Below, in pieces: positions 16,909 through 24,161 of a stretch of 33,042 nucleotides of DNA. The DNA lies in contig CAMVPC010000030.1 in assembly GCA_947169265.1 (NCBI GenBank), positions 1-33,042 of the forward strand, in the 5' to 3' direction. Each line of letters starts with the position of its first letter. The first letter of the stretch is position 1. The notes below the pieces were generated by a model. That model searched no databases and had not been told where the DNA came from. It saw nothing but the letters and a program-made list of their open reading frames with translations. The position numbers and the translations under genes are program-made. Origin of the DNA: an uncultured Prevotellaceae bacterium (GTDB taxonomy: Bacteria > Bacteroidota > Bacteroidia > Bacteroidales > Muribaculaceae).

Positions 16909-17228
16909 TACAGGTCTTCGTCAGCTTGCATATCGCGCAGGTATGCACTGGTGAGCTGCACCGCCAGGGGCGAGCCCACCTCAGCCAGTTCAATCTCTTG
17001 CTTTCGTAGTTTGTGGGCTGTCTCGGCTTTAGCCCGGAAGTACACCTTTCGCACCGGTGAAGATTTGTCGTTGATGGCCAGGCGCAGCATGTCCTCATTG
17101 AGGTCAAGCAGCGCAGCCATCTCGCTGATGGGTGTCAGGTCGCCCGCCAGCTCGGCGATACGGTCGAGCATATCTTGGTCAAAGCCTGTCGAGAGGTAGT
17201 GCAGCATTTTTGAGTTGTAGGAATCCAT
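16908..17228 (-). CDS. Small HTH protein, candidate terminase small subunit
   Basis: 106 residues from the ATG at 17228; an alternative ATG at 17171 (MLDRIAELAG) would avoid the 50-bp overlap with the upstream gene. The region LAGDLTPISEMAALLDLNEDMLRLAIND fits a helix-turn-helix, and the following RKVYFRAKAETAHKLRKQEIELAEVGSP (in parts) is a long helix. A small HTH protein just before terL is the classic context of TerS, which recognises the packaging site. Confidence 0.55.
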   Translation of the reverse strand: MDSYNSKMLHYLSTGFDQDMLDRIAELAGDLTPISEMAALLDLNEDMLRLAINDKSSPVRKVYFRAKAETAHKLRKQEIELAEVGSPLAVQLTSAYLRDMQADEDL

Positions 17229-18471
17229 GTGTGATGTATTGATAGATGTCGTTGTCGGTAGTGATCATGCCGCATTCCATGCGGTTGCCCTGTGTTTGGT
17301 TCTGCGAAGTGACGATTGTCACGCGGTGACTGTCGTTGCCGAGCAGCACCACTTTGCTGTGGTTCTCGCAGAGGAACACAGCATCGAAGACCGATTTGAT
17401 GAAGCCGGCAAGAAGTACCGTTTTTCGACTTGCCTTCAAGTCGAGGAACAGCGAGCAAGACTTTACCAGGCCTTCGTTCTTCAGTCGGTGCAAGCGTCTG
17501 ATGAACGCATCGCTTGTCGAGAAGGTCGAAATCACCAGTTCAGCAGGACCGATTTGCCGCAGAACCTGGTCAATCACGTCTGCCAGCTGCAAACGGTTGT
17601 CGAAGTAAGCCTGCAGGGGCGTGTTCGCCAACGGTTTCAGGTGATTGACCTCACGCTTGGGCATCGTCATTTTGTTGATGCCCAGAGCCAGCAACTCTGC
17701 AGTGACGGCGGCACCCACGATGCCACCGGCGTTGCGGATTGCTGCGACGCTGTCAAGGATTTTCTCCTTGGCGGTGTCGGCTTTCTCGGCATTGTCCTGC
17801 TCCAGTGATTTGGCAAGTATCTTCTTATACTTGCTTAAAGTCTTGCGCGCGGCGTTAATCTTGCGGGCGGCTTGGTCGTCGGTGGCGTTGTCTGTCGCGT
17901 CCTGCACCGCAGGGGAAGCGTCAGGCCCGTTGCCGATGACGAAGCCGTCATAGCGTTCGAGATTGGCTCGGTACTTACGGTCGGCTTCATCCAGTATCTT
18001 CAGATACTCGTATCGGTCGCACGGCTCTGCCCGCTCCATGGTCTTCAGTTGTTCAAAAACATTCTTGATGGTTTTGTACAGCTGAAGGTTGTTGTCCCAT
18101 AACGCTTGCACTGCGGCAGGGAGTCGGTCGTGGTCCACACGTCGGCCCCTGGCGACCTTAGCCTCGGGCAGTTCATCATCGGTAGATATGACTGCCGGAG
18201 GCGTGGCAAGCGTTTTTTCAGCTGCTGGAATCACTTGTGCTTCGAGTCTGACAACATCGGCCATGGTCATATTGTCGAGTCGAATGCGCAGGTGTTTCCG
18301 CAGCTCGTACTCCAATTTATCGGCGAACTTATCAGGTCGGCGCAAGATGTTGGCATAGAGGAAGCGGTTGTTGTTCAGCCGCAGCAGCATCATGGCACCA
18401 TCGTTGATGTCACGCTGAGCGCGTGGTGTGTTCAGCCAGTCGGCGATTTGTTGAGTCAATTTATTGTCCAT
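17179..18471 (-). CDS. Phage protein with C-terminal phospholipase D-like domain
   Basis: 430 residues. The N-terminal part (INDGAMMLLRLNNNRFLYAN) resembles a conserved segment of Bacteroidales phage morphogenesis genes. The middle is coiled coil (ARKTLSKYKKILAKSLEQDN). From about residue 290 the sequence is PLD-like: AELVISTFSTSDAFIRRL, then HSKVVLLGND (His371, Lys373) and VTIVTSQNQTQGNRMECGM (Asn391, Arg397, Glu399). The HxK is present, but the Asp is two residues later than in the HKD consensus, and only one motif is seen, so it would act as a dimer if active. PLD folds cut phosphodiesters in lipids or DNA. Its place between tail-tube and terminase genes suggests a role in packaging or entry, not defence. 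Confidence 0.6.
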   Translation of the reverse strand: MDNKLTQQIADWLNTPRAQRDINDGAMMLLRLNNNRFLYANILRRPDKFADKLEYELRKHLRIRLDNMTMADVVRLEAQVIPAAEKTLATPPAVISTDDELPEAKVARGRRVDHDRLPAAVQALWDNNLQLYKTIKNVFEQLKTMERAEPCDRYEYLKILDEADRKYRANLERYDGFVIGNGPDASPAVQDATDNATDDQAARKINAARKTLSKYKKILAKSLEQDNAEKADTAKEKILDSVAAIRNAGGIVGAAVTAELLALGINKMTMPKREVNHLKPLANTPLQAYFDNRLQLADVIDQVLRQIGPAELVISTFSTSDAFIRRLHRLKNEGLVKSCSLFLDLKASRKTVLLAGFIKSVFDAVFLCENHSKVVLLGNDSHRVTIVTSQNQTQGNRMECGMITTDNDIYQYITHGFLQLKNAALPLDRL

Positions 18472-18483
18472 AGTGAGAAAATT

Positions 18484-18528
18484 AAAAAGGCCGGGCAGTC
18501 CAGGCTACTGTTAGACTGGTGCCCGACC
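18484..18528 (-). terminator. Terminator between tail tube and PLD-like gene
   Basis: Minus strand: GGTCGGGC (528-521) pairs with GCCCGGCC (496-489) with one mismatch, extended by AGTC/GACT, then five T. No promoter of its own is seen for the PLD-like gene, so leak-through probably sets a lower level for terminase relative to capsid and tail tube. Confidence 0.65.
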
Positions 18529-18566
18529 TGGGGAAAGGTTTCCTTCCTAGGCTTGCAAAATTTGAT

Positions 18567-19178
18567 TTAGCCACCAGCGGCGATAGGAGAGCCATCAACA
18601 CCGCTGATGTCGCCGTCTTCGGTCTCAATCTTGCCAGTGTAGAAGGGCGATGGCATGATGTCGGTCACAGCCACGTTGATGGTTGTACCGCTGGCATCGG
18701 TTTCGGCACTACCGCTCTCCTGGGCAGGGGTGGTGTTGGTTTCAAACATGGGGTTGCCCAGCACACGGTACTGTCCATCACGCTGCGGCCACAGATACAC
18801 GATGTCGTCGGCGTTAGCCTGACGGCAGAATGCGGCTGCTTCGGCATTGTTGCCGGGGTACTTGAAAACGCCCGTGTTGTTGAAAGTCTTACTGGGTGCT
18901 TCACCCTGGCTTTCGCTGTTCACATTCGAAGCAGATGCAACGATGTCGATCTTCTTCCACTTGGCATCAGCAGCAAGCACGAAGTCCTCGCTGATGGTTG
19001 CCAAATCTCCCATAGTACCACCGCTGGGCACTGTGTTGGGAGGCGTGGGGAATGTCACGATGTCGCGCTTAGGGATATAGAAGATGTGAGGTCTCAGACC
19101 GGGAAGCACAGTAGTACCCTTGCAGTGCACAAGGGACTCATAAAGCGCGGTCGAAGCGCAAGGATTATTATTAGGCAT
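18567..19178 (-). CDS. Major tail tube protein
   Basis: 203 residues. The pattern PGLRPHIFYIPKRDIVTFP, then a LAADAKWKKIDIVASASNVN strand-rich stretch, QGEAPSKTFNNTGVFKYPG and ANADDIVYLWPQRDGQYRVLGN is characteristic of the tail tube family in Bacteroidales siphoviruses as I remember it. The C-terminus is Gly/Ser/Asp-rich. It follows the capsid gene by 18 bp with a strong AGGAGG-like site in between (GAAAGGAGGAAC on the minus strand), unusual in this window and consistent with high expression. Confidence 0.65.
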   Translation of the reverse strand: MPNNNPCASTALYESLVHCKGTTVLPGLRPHIFYIPKRDIVTFPTPPNTVPSGGTMGDLATISEDFVLAADAKWKKIDIVASASNVNSESQGEAPSKTFNNTGVFKYPGNNAEAAAFCRQANADDIVYLWPQRDGQYRVLGNPMFETNTTPAQESGSAETDASGTTINVAVTDIMPSPFYTGKIETEDGDISGVDGSPIAAGG

Positions 19179-19196
19179 AATTTGTTCCTCCTTTCT

Positions 19197-20471
19197 TTAA
19201 GCGGGTTTAGTATAAGACTTGGTAGCAACGTCACTGTTGGTCATGTTAGCCTTTACAGCGATTGCCTTAACAGTTGCCGAATCCGACAAGGTAATCTTGT
19301 TGGTGCTGTTGTAGGCAGAAGATTCAGCCGTAGGAGCATCACCATTAGTGGTATAGTGGATGGTTGCACCATCGGTATCGCAAGCGAGTTCAACGGTGAG
19401 CGTGTCACCCTCAGTCCAAGATGCTGGTGAAATGGTAGGAGTTGCAACCTTGCTAGGTGTAGTGTTACCGCTACCGCTGCCACCAGTGTTTTCGCTGCCA
19501 CTATTTGAAGAAGCAGCAACCAACTTACCAACCAACAGACGCTCGGGGTTGATGCTCTCAAACTGCACACCGAAGAACATCGTAGCGATGTATGTCAGAA
19601 CGAATGGAGCGTAATCCTTAACGATGATGTTTTCTTCTTCACCCTCTTGATTAACACCAACGAGCATGTTGGAAGCAGGAGAGAGGTGGATGAACTGCGA
19701 GTTAGCCTTGTTGTACAGAGGCACAAAGTGCACATTCTCGAAGCCCTCGACAACAGCCTTACGATACTCGGTATTGTAAGGTATTGCCCCAACTGTAGCC
19801 TGATAGTCTTTCAGGTAGTTTCTGTAGATGGCATGCGAACAATAGAGGTTCACACGCTGCCCGCTGTCAACCAAGAACTCACTGGCTGCTTCACAGAACG
19901 CCTTGATGATGTCAACAGCGTTATTGGCAGTGATAGCCTCTTCAAACTCAAAAAGATTGTGTTTATTAGTGGCAATGCCACCTCCAGAGATTTCAGTGGC
20001 GGTGATAGTGTCAAATCCGTTGAACAGGTCTTCACTTGTCGAACCGCTGTCATTGCGAACAGCATCCCAGATATGAGTCTGGAGATTGTGACCAATCTTA
20101 GCGGTAAGTAGAGACATCACGGCGCGAGCGATATCCACATTTTTCAGTTCTTCACCTTTTGTGATGGCACTGTCATAGATAGACTTCACTACGCTGTTAG
20201 GCGAGAATTTTTTGACCACGCTGCCGAAGAAAGTGTAGAGCGTGCGCCCTTTGATGTCCATTTTCTCGTTGTCGACACGTGTCTCACTGTATGGTCCCAT
20301 GTCGATGTCGCCGGTTAGTTCGCCCACGGTCTCAGAATAACGGATGCCACGGCGCAAAGTCATGTACTGCAAGGTCTCTTGCATTGCATGCACCGGCATC
20401 ATGAGCAGGTCTTTGCGGTATTTAGCACCGCTAAGAGACAGAGCTTCAGGAGTGATGTTGATAATTCCCAT
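19197..20471 (-). CDS. Major capsid protein with C-terminal Ig-like domain
   Basis: 424 residues. Residues 1-325 look like an HK97-fold major capsid protein: no delta domain is obvious, but the long acidic N-arm, RVNLYCSHAIYRNYLKDYQ and the PFVLTYIATMFFGVQFESI core fit. A linker rich in Gly/Ser/Thr (about 330-345) leads to an 80-residue beta domain, VATPTISPASWTEGDTLTVE with TDGATIHYTTNGDAPT, which matches the chitobiase C-terminal/Ig-like repeat. Such domains decorate phage heads and can bind glycans or mucus. The gene follows the protease by one base and is under late promoter P1. Confidence 0.8.
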   Translation of the reverse strand: MGIINITPEALSLSGAKYRKDLLMMPVHAMQETLQYMTLRRGIRYSETVGELTGDIDMGPYSETRVDNEKMDIKGRTLYTFFGSVVKKFSPNSVVKSIYDSAITKGEELKNVDIARAVMSLLTAKIGHNLQTHIWDAVRNDSGSTSEDLFNGFDTITATEISGGGIATNKHNLFEFEEAITANNAVDIIKAFCEAASEFLVDSGQRVNLYCSHAIYRNYLKDYQATVGAIPYNTEYRKAVVEGFENVHFVPLYNKANSQFIHLSPASNMLVGVNQEGEEENIIVKDYAPFVLTYIATMFFGVQFESINPERLLVGKLVAASSNSGSENTGGSGSGNTTPSKVATPTISPASWTEGDTLTVELACDTDGATIHYTTNGDAPTAESSAYNSTNKITLSDSATVKAIAVKANMTNSDVATKSYTKPA

Positions 20472-20472
20472 A

Positions 20473-21513
20473 TCAAATTAGGTCTTTAATAGAGTTATAC
20501 ATGTCTTTGCTGGTCATGGGCTTGTTGTCAGCCGAAGCCTCGTCAACCTTTTTTGTCTCATCAGCTGGAGCCTCTTGCAGGTTCTTGACCTGCTGCTCCA
20601 GGGTGTTAATAGTATTGTCGCGCTCGGCGATGGTGCTGGCATCGTCGGAGTGTTGCGACTCAAGCTCATTCAGGCGGTCTTCAATCGCCTGCAACTGGTC
20701 GGCAGTGAGTGTCACTGAGCCGTCTTTGCTGGCGAGAGAGTCAACCTTGAGCACGCTCGCCACGGTCTTGAATTCTTTATCCATAATCTTTTGATTTGTG
20801 CTGGTGTCATCACACGCAGCGAGTTTATTCTTTGGAGTGAGCATATCCTTGATTGCCTTCAGGGTGTCAAGGATGGTGTGTAAACCGAAGGCGCTGCTGT
20901 CGGGTTGTATTTCAAGCCCGGTAAGAGGCAGGCCAGCGGCATTGAATTTTCGGGCGAGAGCGTTGGTCATCTCGGGAGCTTCGTCATCGTCTTTAATCTC
21001 GTCGATGAAGCCCCAGTCGAGAGCCTCTTGCGCTGTGAGCCACTTGCTTTCTTTGAGCAGTTCGAGCAATTCTTCTTGCGAGTGGTTCTTACAGCGCGAA
21101 GCGTACATGGCGGCGAGCACGCCGTCAATCTTCTCATTGTCCTCCTTGTTTTTCTGCAGCCTGTCGATGAGGGTCTGCAAGTCGGTGGCATTCATCTGCC
21201 CCCATTCAAAGACCTCGTTGCTGCACTGGTGGACGAGGAACAGCGCATACTTGCCCATCACGATGCGCTTGGCTCCCATGGCGAGCACTGTAGCCGCACT
21301 TGCCACAAAGCCATGCAGGTGAGCGGTGACATCGCCATGATCGATGAACTGCTGCCTGATGTCTAGCCCATCGTCAAGGCTGCCGCCCAGCGACGATATT
21401 TTGACATCGACATGCTCATCTTTATGGCGTGCCAGCTGGCGGCGTATGCTCCGTTTGTCAGTGCCCAGCCACCAGTCGCCGATGTAGTCGTCAATAATGA
21501 TTTGATAGTCCAT
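20473..21513 (-). CDS. ClpP-like prohead protease fused to a scaffold region
   Basis: 346 residues. Residues 1-190 are ClpP/S49-like: SSLGGSLDDGLDIRQQF, nucleophile Ser72 in GFVASAATVLAMGA, and His95 in LFLVHQCSNE. The rest is charged with a coiled coil (LTADQLQAIEDRLNELESQH, TINTLEQQVKNLQE), a typical scaffold that the protease removes from the prohead. Protease-scaffold fusions are known in HK97-type phages. First gene behind P1. Confidence 0.85.
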   Translation of the reverse strand: MDYQIIIDDYIGDWWLGTDKRSIRRQLARHKDEHVDVKISSLGGSLDDGLDIRQQFIDHGDVTAHLHGFVASAATVLAMGAKRIVMGKYALFLVHQCSNEVFEWGQMNATDLQTLIDRLQKNKEDNEKIDGVLAAMYASRCKNHSQEELLELLKESKWLTAQEALDWGFIDEIKDDDEAPEMTNALARKFNAAGLPLTGLEIQPDSSAFGLHTILDTLKAIKDMLTPKNKLAACDDTSTNQKIMDKEFKTVASVLKVDSLASKDGSVTLTADQLQAIEDRLNELESQHSDDASTIAERDNTINTLEQQVKNLQEAPADETKKVDEASADNKPMTSKDMYNSIKDLI

Positions 21514-21530
21514 TGTAAATTAATTTGTGG

Positions 21531-21566
21531 CAAAATTACCACCTCATTACACCACATAAAAAGACA
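21531..21566 (-). promoter_or_regulatory. Late promoter P1 (protease-capsid-tail tube)
   Basis: Minus strand TGTCTTTTTAT (21566-21556) and TAATTTTG (21538-21531) with 19 bp between the T-run and the -7 box. A hairpin with AACCC/GGGTT arms ends just upstream, so the T-run may also act as the tail of a terminator for the upstream operon. Confidence 0.65.
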
Positions 21567-21640
21567 AACCCCACGTAATCACTACGCAGGGTTGCCAATT
21601 ATTGGTTTCTATGTGTGTAAAAAAATGTGTTTTCAGGAAG

Positions 21641-21931
21641 TCACTCGTCTCCGATGGGCTGCATCATCCACTCGGGATTCAGGCGGTTGCCGCTCAGCGA
21701 GTAGCCCGCCAGCACCATCAGCCGTGACACGTCATTTAGGTCCACGTCAACGATGTCGCACAGCAGCGCACGTATGGCGGTGCCGCTCATGTTGTGCATG
21801 CTGTTCTCATCATCGCCGGGCATGAAGCCACGCAGCCACATCGCCACGGGGATAATGTTGTCGCCGAAGCCAACATTTTCGGGTTCGTGGATAAACGCAT
21901 CGAGCGTGTCGAGATAGTCCTGCTTATTCAT
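21641..21931 (-). CDS. Small acidic phage protein, function unknown
   Basis: 96 residues, acidic, with GFGDNIIPVAMWLRGFMPG and a C-terminal SRLMVLAGYSLSGNRLNPEW. It overlaps the coiled-coil gene by 8 bp and ends before late promoter P1. The operon context (holin-like, coiled coil, this gene) suggests a lysis or pre-head function, but nothing specific is visible. Confidence 0.5.
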   Translation of the reverse strand: MNKQDYLDTLDAFIHEPENVGFGDNIIPVAMWLRGFMPGDDENSMHNMSGTAIRALLCDIVDVDLNDVSRLMVLAGYSLSGNRLNPEWMMQPIGDE

Positions 21932-22289
21932 GGCTCACCTCCTCTCTCTCCTCGTCAAGGTTCACACCATACTTGGCCTCCAGGGCATCAAGCTCGGCGG
22001 CGCGCTCGCGCTTGAGGGTCAGCAGCGCCACTTTGCGCTCGTGGTCAAGGTCCACCTTGCGCAGCGAGATGCGGCGGATGCGGTCGGTGATCATCGTCAG
22101 CTTCTCGGCGTTGGTGTCAACGTCCTCCTGCATCTTGAGCTTGACGATGTAGAGCGAGCGTTCGTTCCGTGCCTGCTCCAGGTCGTGGGTCAAATCCACC
22201 TGCTGGCGGTTGTAACGCACGGTGACGGCCTCCATGCGCTCACGGTAGCGCAGCTTGAGCTCGCGGCTCTCACGGTTCCAGGCTTTCAT
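21924..22289 (-). CDS. Coiled-coil phage protein
   Basis: 121 residues, almost entirely a charged coiled coil with heptad-like Leu/Ile spacing (VDLTHDLEQARNERSLYIVK, DRIRRISLRKVDLDHERKVA). Rich in Arg and Glu, no Cys, no membrane segment. ATGA overlap with the upstream membrane-protein gene indicates coupled translation. A spanin or lysis-accessory role next to a holin-like gene is possible; unproved. Confidence 0.5.
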   Translation of the reverse strand: MKAWNRESRELKLRYRERMEAVTVRYNRQQVDLTHDLEQARNERSLYIVKLKMQEDVDTNAEKLTMITDRIRRISLRKVDLDHERKVALLTLKRERAAELDALEAKYGVNLDEEREEVSHE

Positions 22290-22546
22290 AAATCAGCACC
22301 TCCTTTCGCGATGTCGAGGGTGAGGTACAAGGCGAGCTGCACGGCCCAGGCGAGTGTGATGCACGCCATGCGCACAGGATGTGCACCGGTGAGTTGGAAG
22401 TCGAGGATGGCGACCAGTGCCACCACGCCCAGCGCGATGCTCAGCGATTGTGAGGTGAGGAACTCTGCCGCTTTCGTGGCAAGCGGCTTGGCCAGGTCTG
22501 CGAGTCGCGGCATGGCGGCTCTCGGGGTCAATGAAATCTGTTTCAT
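22286..22546 (-). CDS. Holin-like small membrane protein
   Basis: 86 residues from the ATG at 22546 (MKQISLTPRAAM); an alternative ATG at 22573 adds nine residues encoded by the repeat arm. Two hydrophobic segments, about 35-50 (LSIALGVVALVAILDF) and 58-77 (RMACITLAWAVQLALYLTL), separated by a short turn, fit a class II-type holin. No neighbouring endolysin is visible in this window, so the call depends on topology alone. A long leader with repeats and a terminator-like hairpin precedes it. Confidence 0.45.
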   Translation of the reverse strand: MKQISLTPRAAMPRLADLAKPLATKAAEFLTSQSLSIALGVVALVAILDFQLTGAHPVRMACITLAWAVQLALYLTLDIAKGGADL

Positions 22547-22548
22547 TG

Positions 22549-22761
22549 CTTTGTTGGTTTTAGCATTTAACATTGGGCAGTACAAAAAAAACGGCTGCCG
22601 TTTCCGTTGCTAAAACCAACAAAGTTCTCGCCGCGCGAGCGCAAGTGTTGACGGAAAGGCAGCCTATTCTACAGGCTGATACGGGCATAAAAAAAGCCCG
22701 ATGCAATATTCGAGCGTTACCGACGCTCCAGCGGCAAAGACTAACTTTGATGGTTTTAGCA
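22549..22761 (-). promoter_or_regulatory. Leader with competing repeats and terminator hairpin upstream of the holin-like gene
   Basis: Three related 17-mers lie in the leader. The copy at 22745-22761 sits at the expected 5' end and the copy at 22549-22565 lies just before the ATG; both read TGCTAAAACCA(T/A)CAAAG on the minus strand. The middle copy (22608-22624) is their complement, perfect to the second and one mismatch to the first. A 14-bp stem (22651-22664 with 22593-22607, one bulge) followed by eight T (22591-22584) encloses the middle copy. The folds are mutually competing, as in a translational switch or attenuator. Confidence 0.6.
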
Positions 22762-22764
22762 TTG

Positions 22765-22796
22765 CAAAGGTAGGTCGAATTATTCACCCGACCAAA
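22765..22796 (-). promoter_or_regulatory. Promoter of the holin-like operon with a second operator type
   Basis: Minus strand TTTG (22796-22793), 20-bp spacer, TACCTTTG (22772-22765). The spacer is bounded by a 5-bp inverted repeat GGTCG/CGACC (22773-22777 and 22789-22793), unlike the AGTCC operator, so a different regulator is likely. Confidence 0.65.
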
Positions 22797-22821
22797 TTTT
22801 TTTCAAAAAAAGTGCTGAAAT

Positions 22822-22835
22822 ATGTTTTACAACAT
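22822..22835. repeat. ATGTT-N4-AACAT palindrome, copy 2
   Basis: ATGTTTTACAACAT, extended to ATATGTT/AACATAT, ends at the stop codon of the lipoprotein gene. Identical 14-mer at 25200-25213. Confidence 0.6.
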
Positions 22836-22836
22836 A

Positions 22837-23238
22837 TTATTTGATGCCCTTGCCAACAGGTCTGCTGGAGTTAGACCAGTAACGACACTTATTGATAAGT
22901 GCATAGCCTCGCACATGATACTTGGCACTATTGTTAACTGTTATCTCAAAAACAGCAGAACCGGAATGTGACAAATGCTGGTTCGTACAATTATTGCAAT
23001 TATCTTTGTCTGGGATTGATGAGCCTATAAAAACGCCAATCTCCTTGACATCTCCATTAGGTGGTGTGGGTTTGACATTGACTGTGACGTAATAGACCCT
23101 TTTATCACCAGTCGACTTTTTGCTGTCAAAAACAGCTTTGCTGATATCAACACTATACCCCTCATCGACATCATCAAGCGTAAGTTGATTGCAGGCCGTA
23201 AGGGAGATGAGCAGTAGAAATGACAATATATACTTCAT
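22837..23238 (-). CDS. Small lipoprotein
   Basis: 133 residues. MKYILSFLLLISLTACNQLT is a textbook lipoprotein signal with lipobox LTAC and Cys16. The mature part is polar, with CNNC (DNCNNCTNQHLSHSG) and a beta-rich middle (VYYVTVNVKPTPPNGDVKEI). It resembles no family I can name. It is a monocistronic accessory cassette flanked by ATGTT palindromes (22822 and 23329). Envelope lipoproteins carried by prophages often block superinfection; this is inference. Confidence 0.6.
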   Translation of the reverse strand: MKYILSFLLLISLTACNQLTLDDVDEGYSVDISKAVFDSKKSTGDKRVYYVTVNVKPTPPNGDVKEIGVFIGSSIPDKDNCNNCTNQHLSHSGSAVFEITVNNSAKYHVRGYALINKCRYWSNSSRPVGKGIK

Positions 23239-23246
23239 AGAAAAAA

Positions 23247-23273
23247 AACTTTATTTTGTGCAAAGGTACAAAA
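23247..23273 (-). promoter_or_regulatory. Promoter region of the lipoprotein gene
   Basis: Minus strand -7 TACCTTTG (23268-23261) with no well-spaced TTTG. The block is nearly identical to that before the GHKL gene (8177-8204). A half operator GGACT lies at 23292-23296, in the same 15-bp context CAGTCCAAAACTTTG as at 32328-32342. Confidence 0.45.
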
Positions 23274-23328
23274 TAATCATGGCAAAGTTTTGGACTGGCC
23301 AAGGATTTACGCGGCAAAATGCGGGAAT

Positions 23329-23342
23329 ATGTTTAAGAACAT
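23329..23342. repeat. ATGTT-N4-AACAT palindrome, copy 3
   Basis: ATGTTTAAGAACAT, upstream of the lipoprotein promoter. Confidence 0.5.
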
Positions 23343-23392
23343 AAAATTGTCGTTGAAATGGGCGTTATGTATTTAAGGTTTGTTTATAGACG

Positions 23393-23418
23393 AAAAAAAT
23401 CCGCATTTTTGCGGATTT
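23393..23418 (-). terminator. Terminator of the PemK-like operon
   Basis: 9-bp perfect stem AAATCCGCA/TGCGGATTT (23397-23405 with 23410-23418) with a 4-nt loop; on the minus strand it is followed by a T-run. Confidence 0.8.
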
Positions 23419-23432
23419 ATGTTGTAGAACAT
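23419..23432. repeat. ATGTT-N4-AACAT palindrome, copy 4
   Basis: ATGTTGTAGAACAT, between the PemK-like stop codon and the terminator. Confidence 0.5.
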
Positions 23433-23444
23433 ATTCGAGATGGG

Positions 23445-23816
23445 TTATTCAACATCAAGACCCATCACGCTTTTTATAATCTTATTTTGAATTTCCTCAA
23501 ATTTACTATCTTTCACAAAAGCATTCAACGGCTGTACATTGAAATCATTAAGTTCAAAATAAGAGATAAAGTGTGTCACAACATAACTGTCATGGTCAAG
23601 TTTATCAGAACCACTTAGGTCAGAGTTGCTGATTTCTACTGTATATTCCGGGTGAAGGTTTACAGAGGATATTAGAACCGCATAGAACATCGGTTCAGTT
23701 TCAAAAAGATCACTTGTTGATATTACTATTGCAGGGTGACGAAGAAACCCATTTTCGTCCGGGAACTTCCAATCAACATATACAATCTGCCTTTGATGAA
23801 CACTTCTTATAGCCAT
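23445..23816 (-). CDS. PemK/MazF-like toxin
   Basis: 123 residues. The N-terminus HQRQIVYVDWKFPDENGFLRHPAIVIS matches, in parts, the MazF/PemK signature (a G/QD-I-V-x-V-D strand, a variable loop, then R-P/H-A-x-V-I-S), followed by FYAVLISSV. MazF-like proteins are mRNA-cleaving toxins or related SH3-barrel proteins. The usual Arg-Pro is Arg-His here. The start overlaps the end of the upstream 114-residue gene by 10 bp, the layout of antitoxin before toxin. Last gene of a four-gene cassette. Confidence 0.65.
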   Translation of the reverse strand: MAIRSVHQRQIVYVDWKFPDENGFLRHPAIVISTSDLFETEPMFYAVLISSVNLHPEYTVEISNSDLSGSDKLDHDSYVVTHFISYFELNDFNVQPLNAFVKDSKFEEIQNKIIKSVMGLDVE

Positions 23817-24151
23817 CTTTCCATGGGTTTAATCGTGTGTCCTGACGTGGCATGAAGCAATGAACGCAGATCAACGTCTTCTGTACGGATTGTTTGTGAT
23901 TGAGATTCAGTAGTCTCATTTAGGAGTTGCACCAATTCCGCATCATTGTGTTCTATACGACGCGATTTAACTCTTATCTTCCTTTTTTTATTACTCTTGG
24001 CAATGCTTAATAATTCGGAAGTGGAAAGCTCGGTCTGAGCCATGGTTGTAACGGAAGCGCTGAGATTAGTCGGAGATTGCGTTTCAAGCATTCCAGGCAT
24101 TGAGATTAACAATGACGTGAAAACCCATGTTTTAACAGCAGTCTTTTCCAT
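23807..24151 (-). CDS. Unknown protein, candidate antitoxin partner
   Basis: 114 residues from the ATG at 24151 (MEKTAVKTWVF); ATGs at 24178 and 24187 are possible and would overlap the upstream gene. The N-terminus is hydrophobic (AVKTWVFTSLLISMPGML), perhaps a membrane anchor. The middle is Ser/Thr-rich, then a basic patch (KSNKKRKIRVKSRR) and a polar C-terminus. The position directly before a PemK/MazF-like gene suggests the antitoxin or an accessory subunit. No antitoxin DNA-binding fold is recognisable. Confidence 0.45.
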   Translation of the reverse strand: MEKTAVKTWVFTSLLISMPGMLETQSPTNLSASVTTMAQTELSTSELLSIAKSNKKRKIRVKSRRIEHNDAELVQLLNETTESQSQTIRTEDVDLRSLLHATSGHTIKPMERWL

Positions 24152-24161
24152 AATAGCAATA

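Noticed and set aside
22663-22759. 32-codon leader peptide frame in the holin-operon leader
   Set aside because: It begins at the predicted transcript 5' end with almost no untranslated leader, and has no run of regulatory codons, so it is not supported as a translated attenuator peptide.
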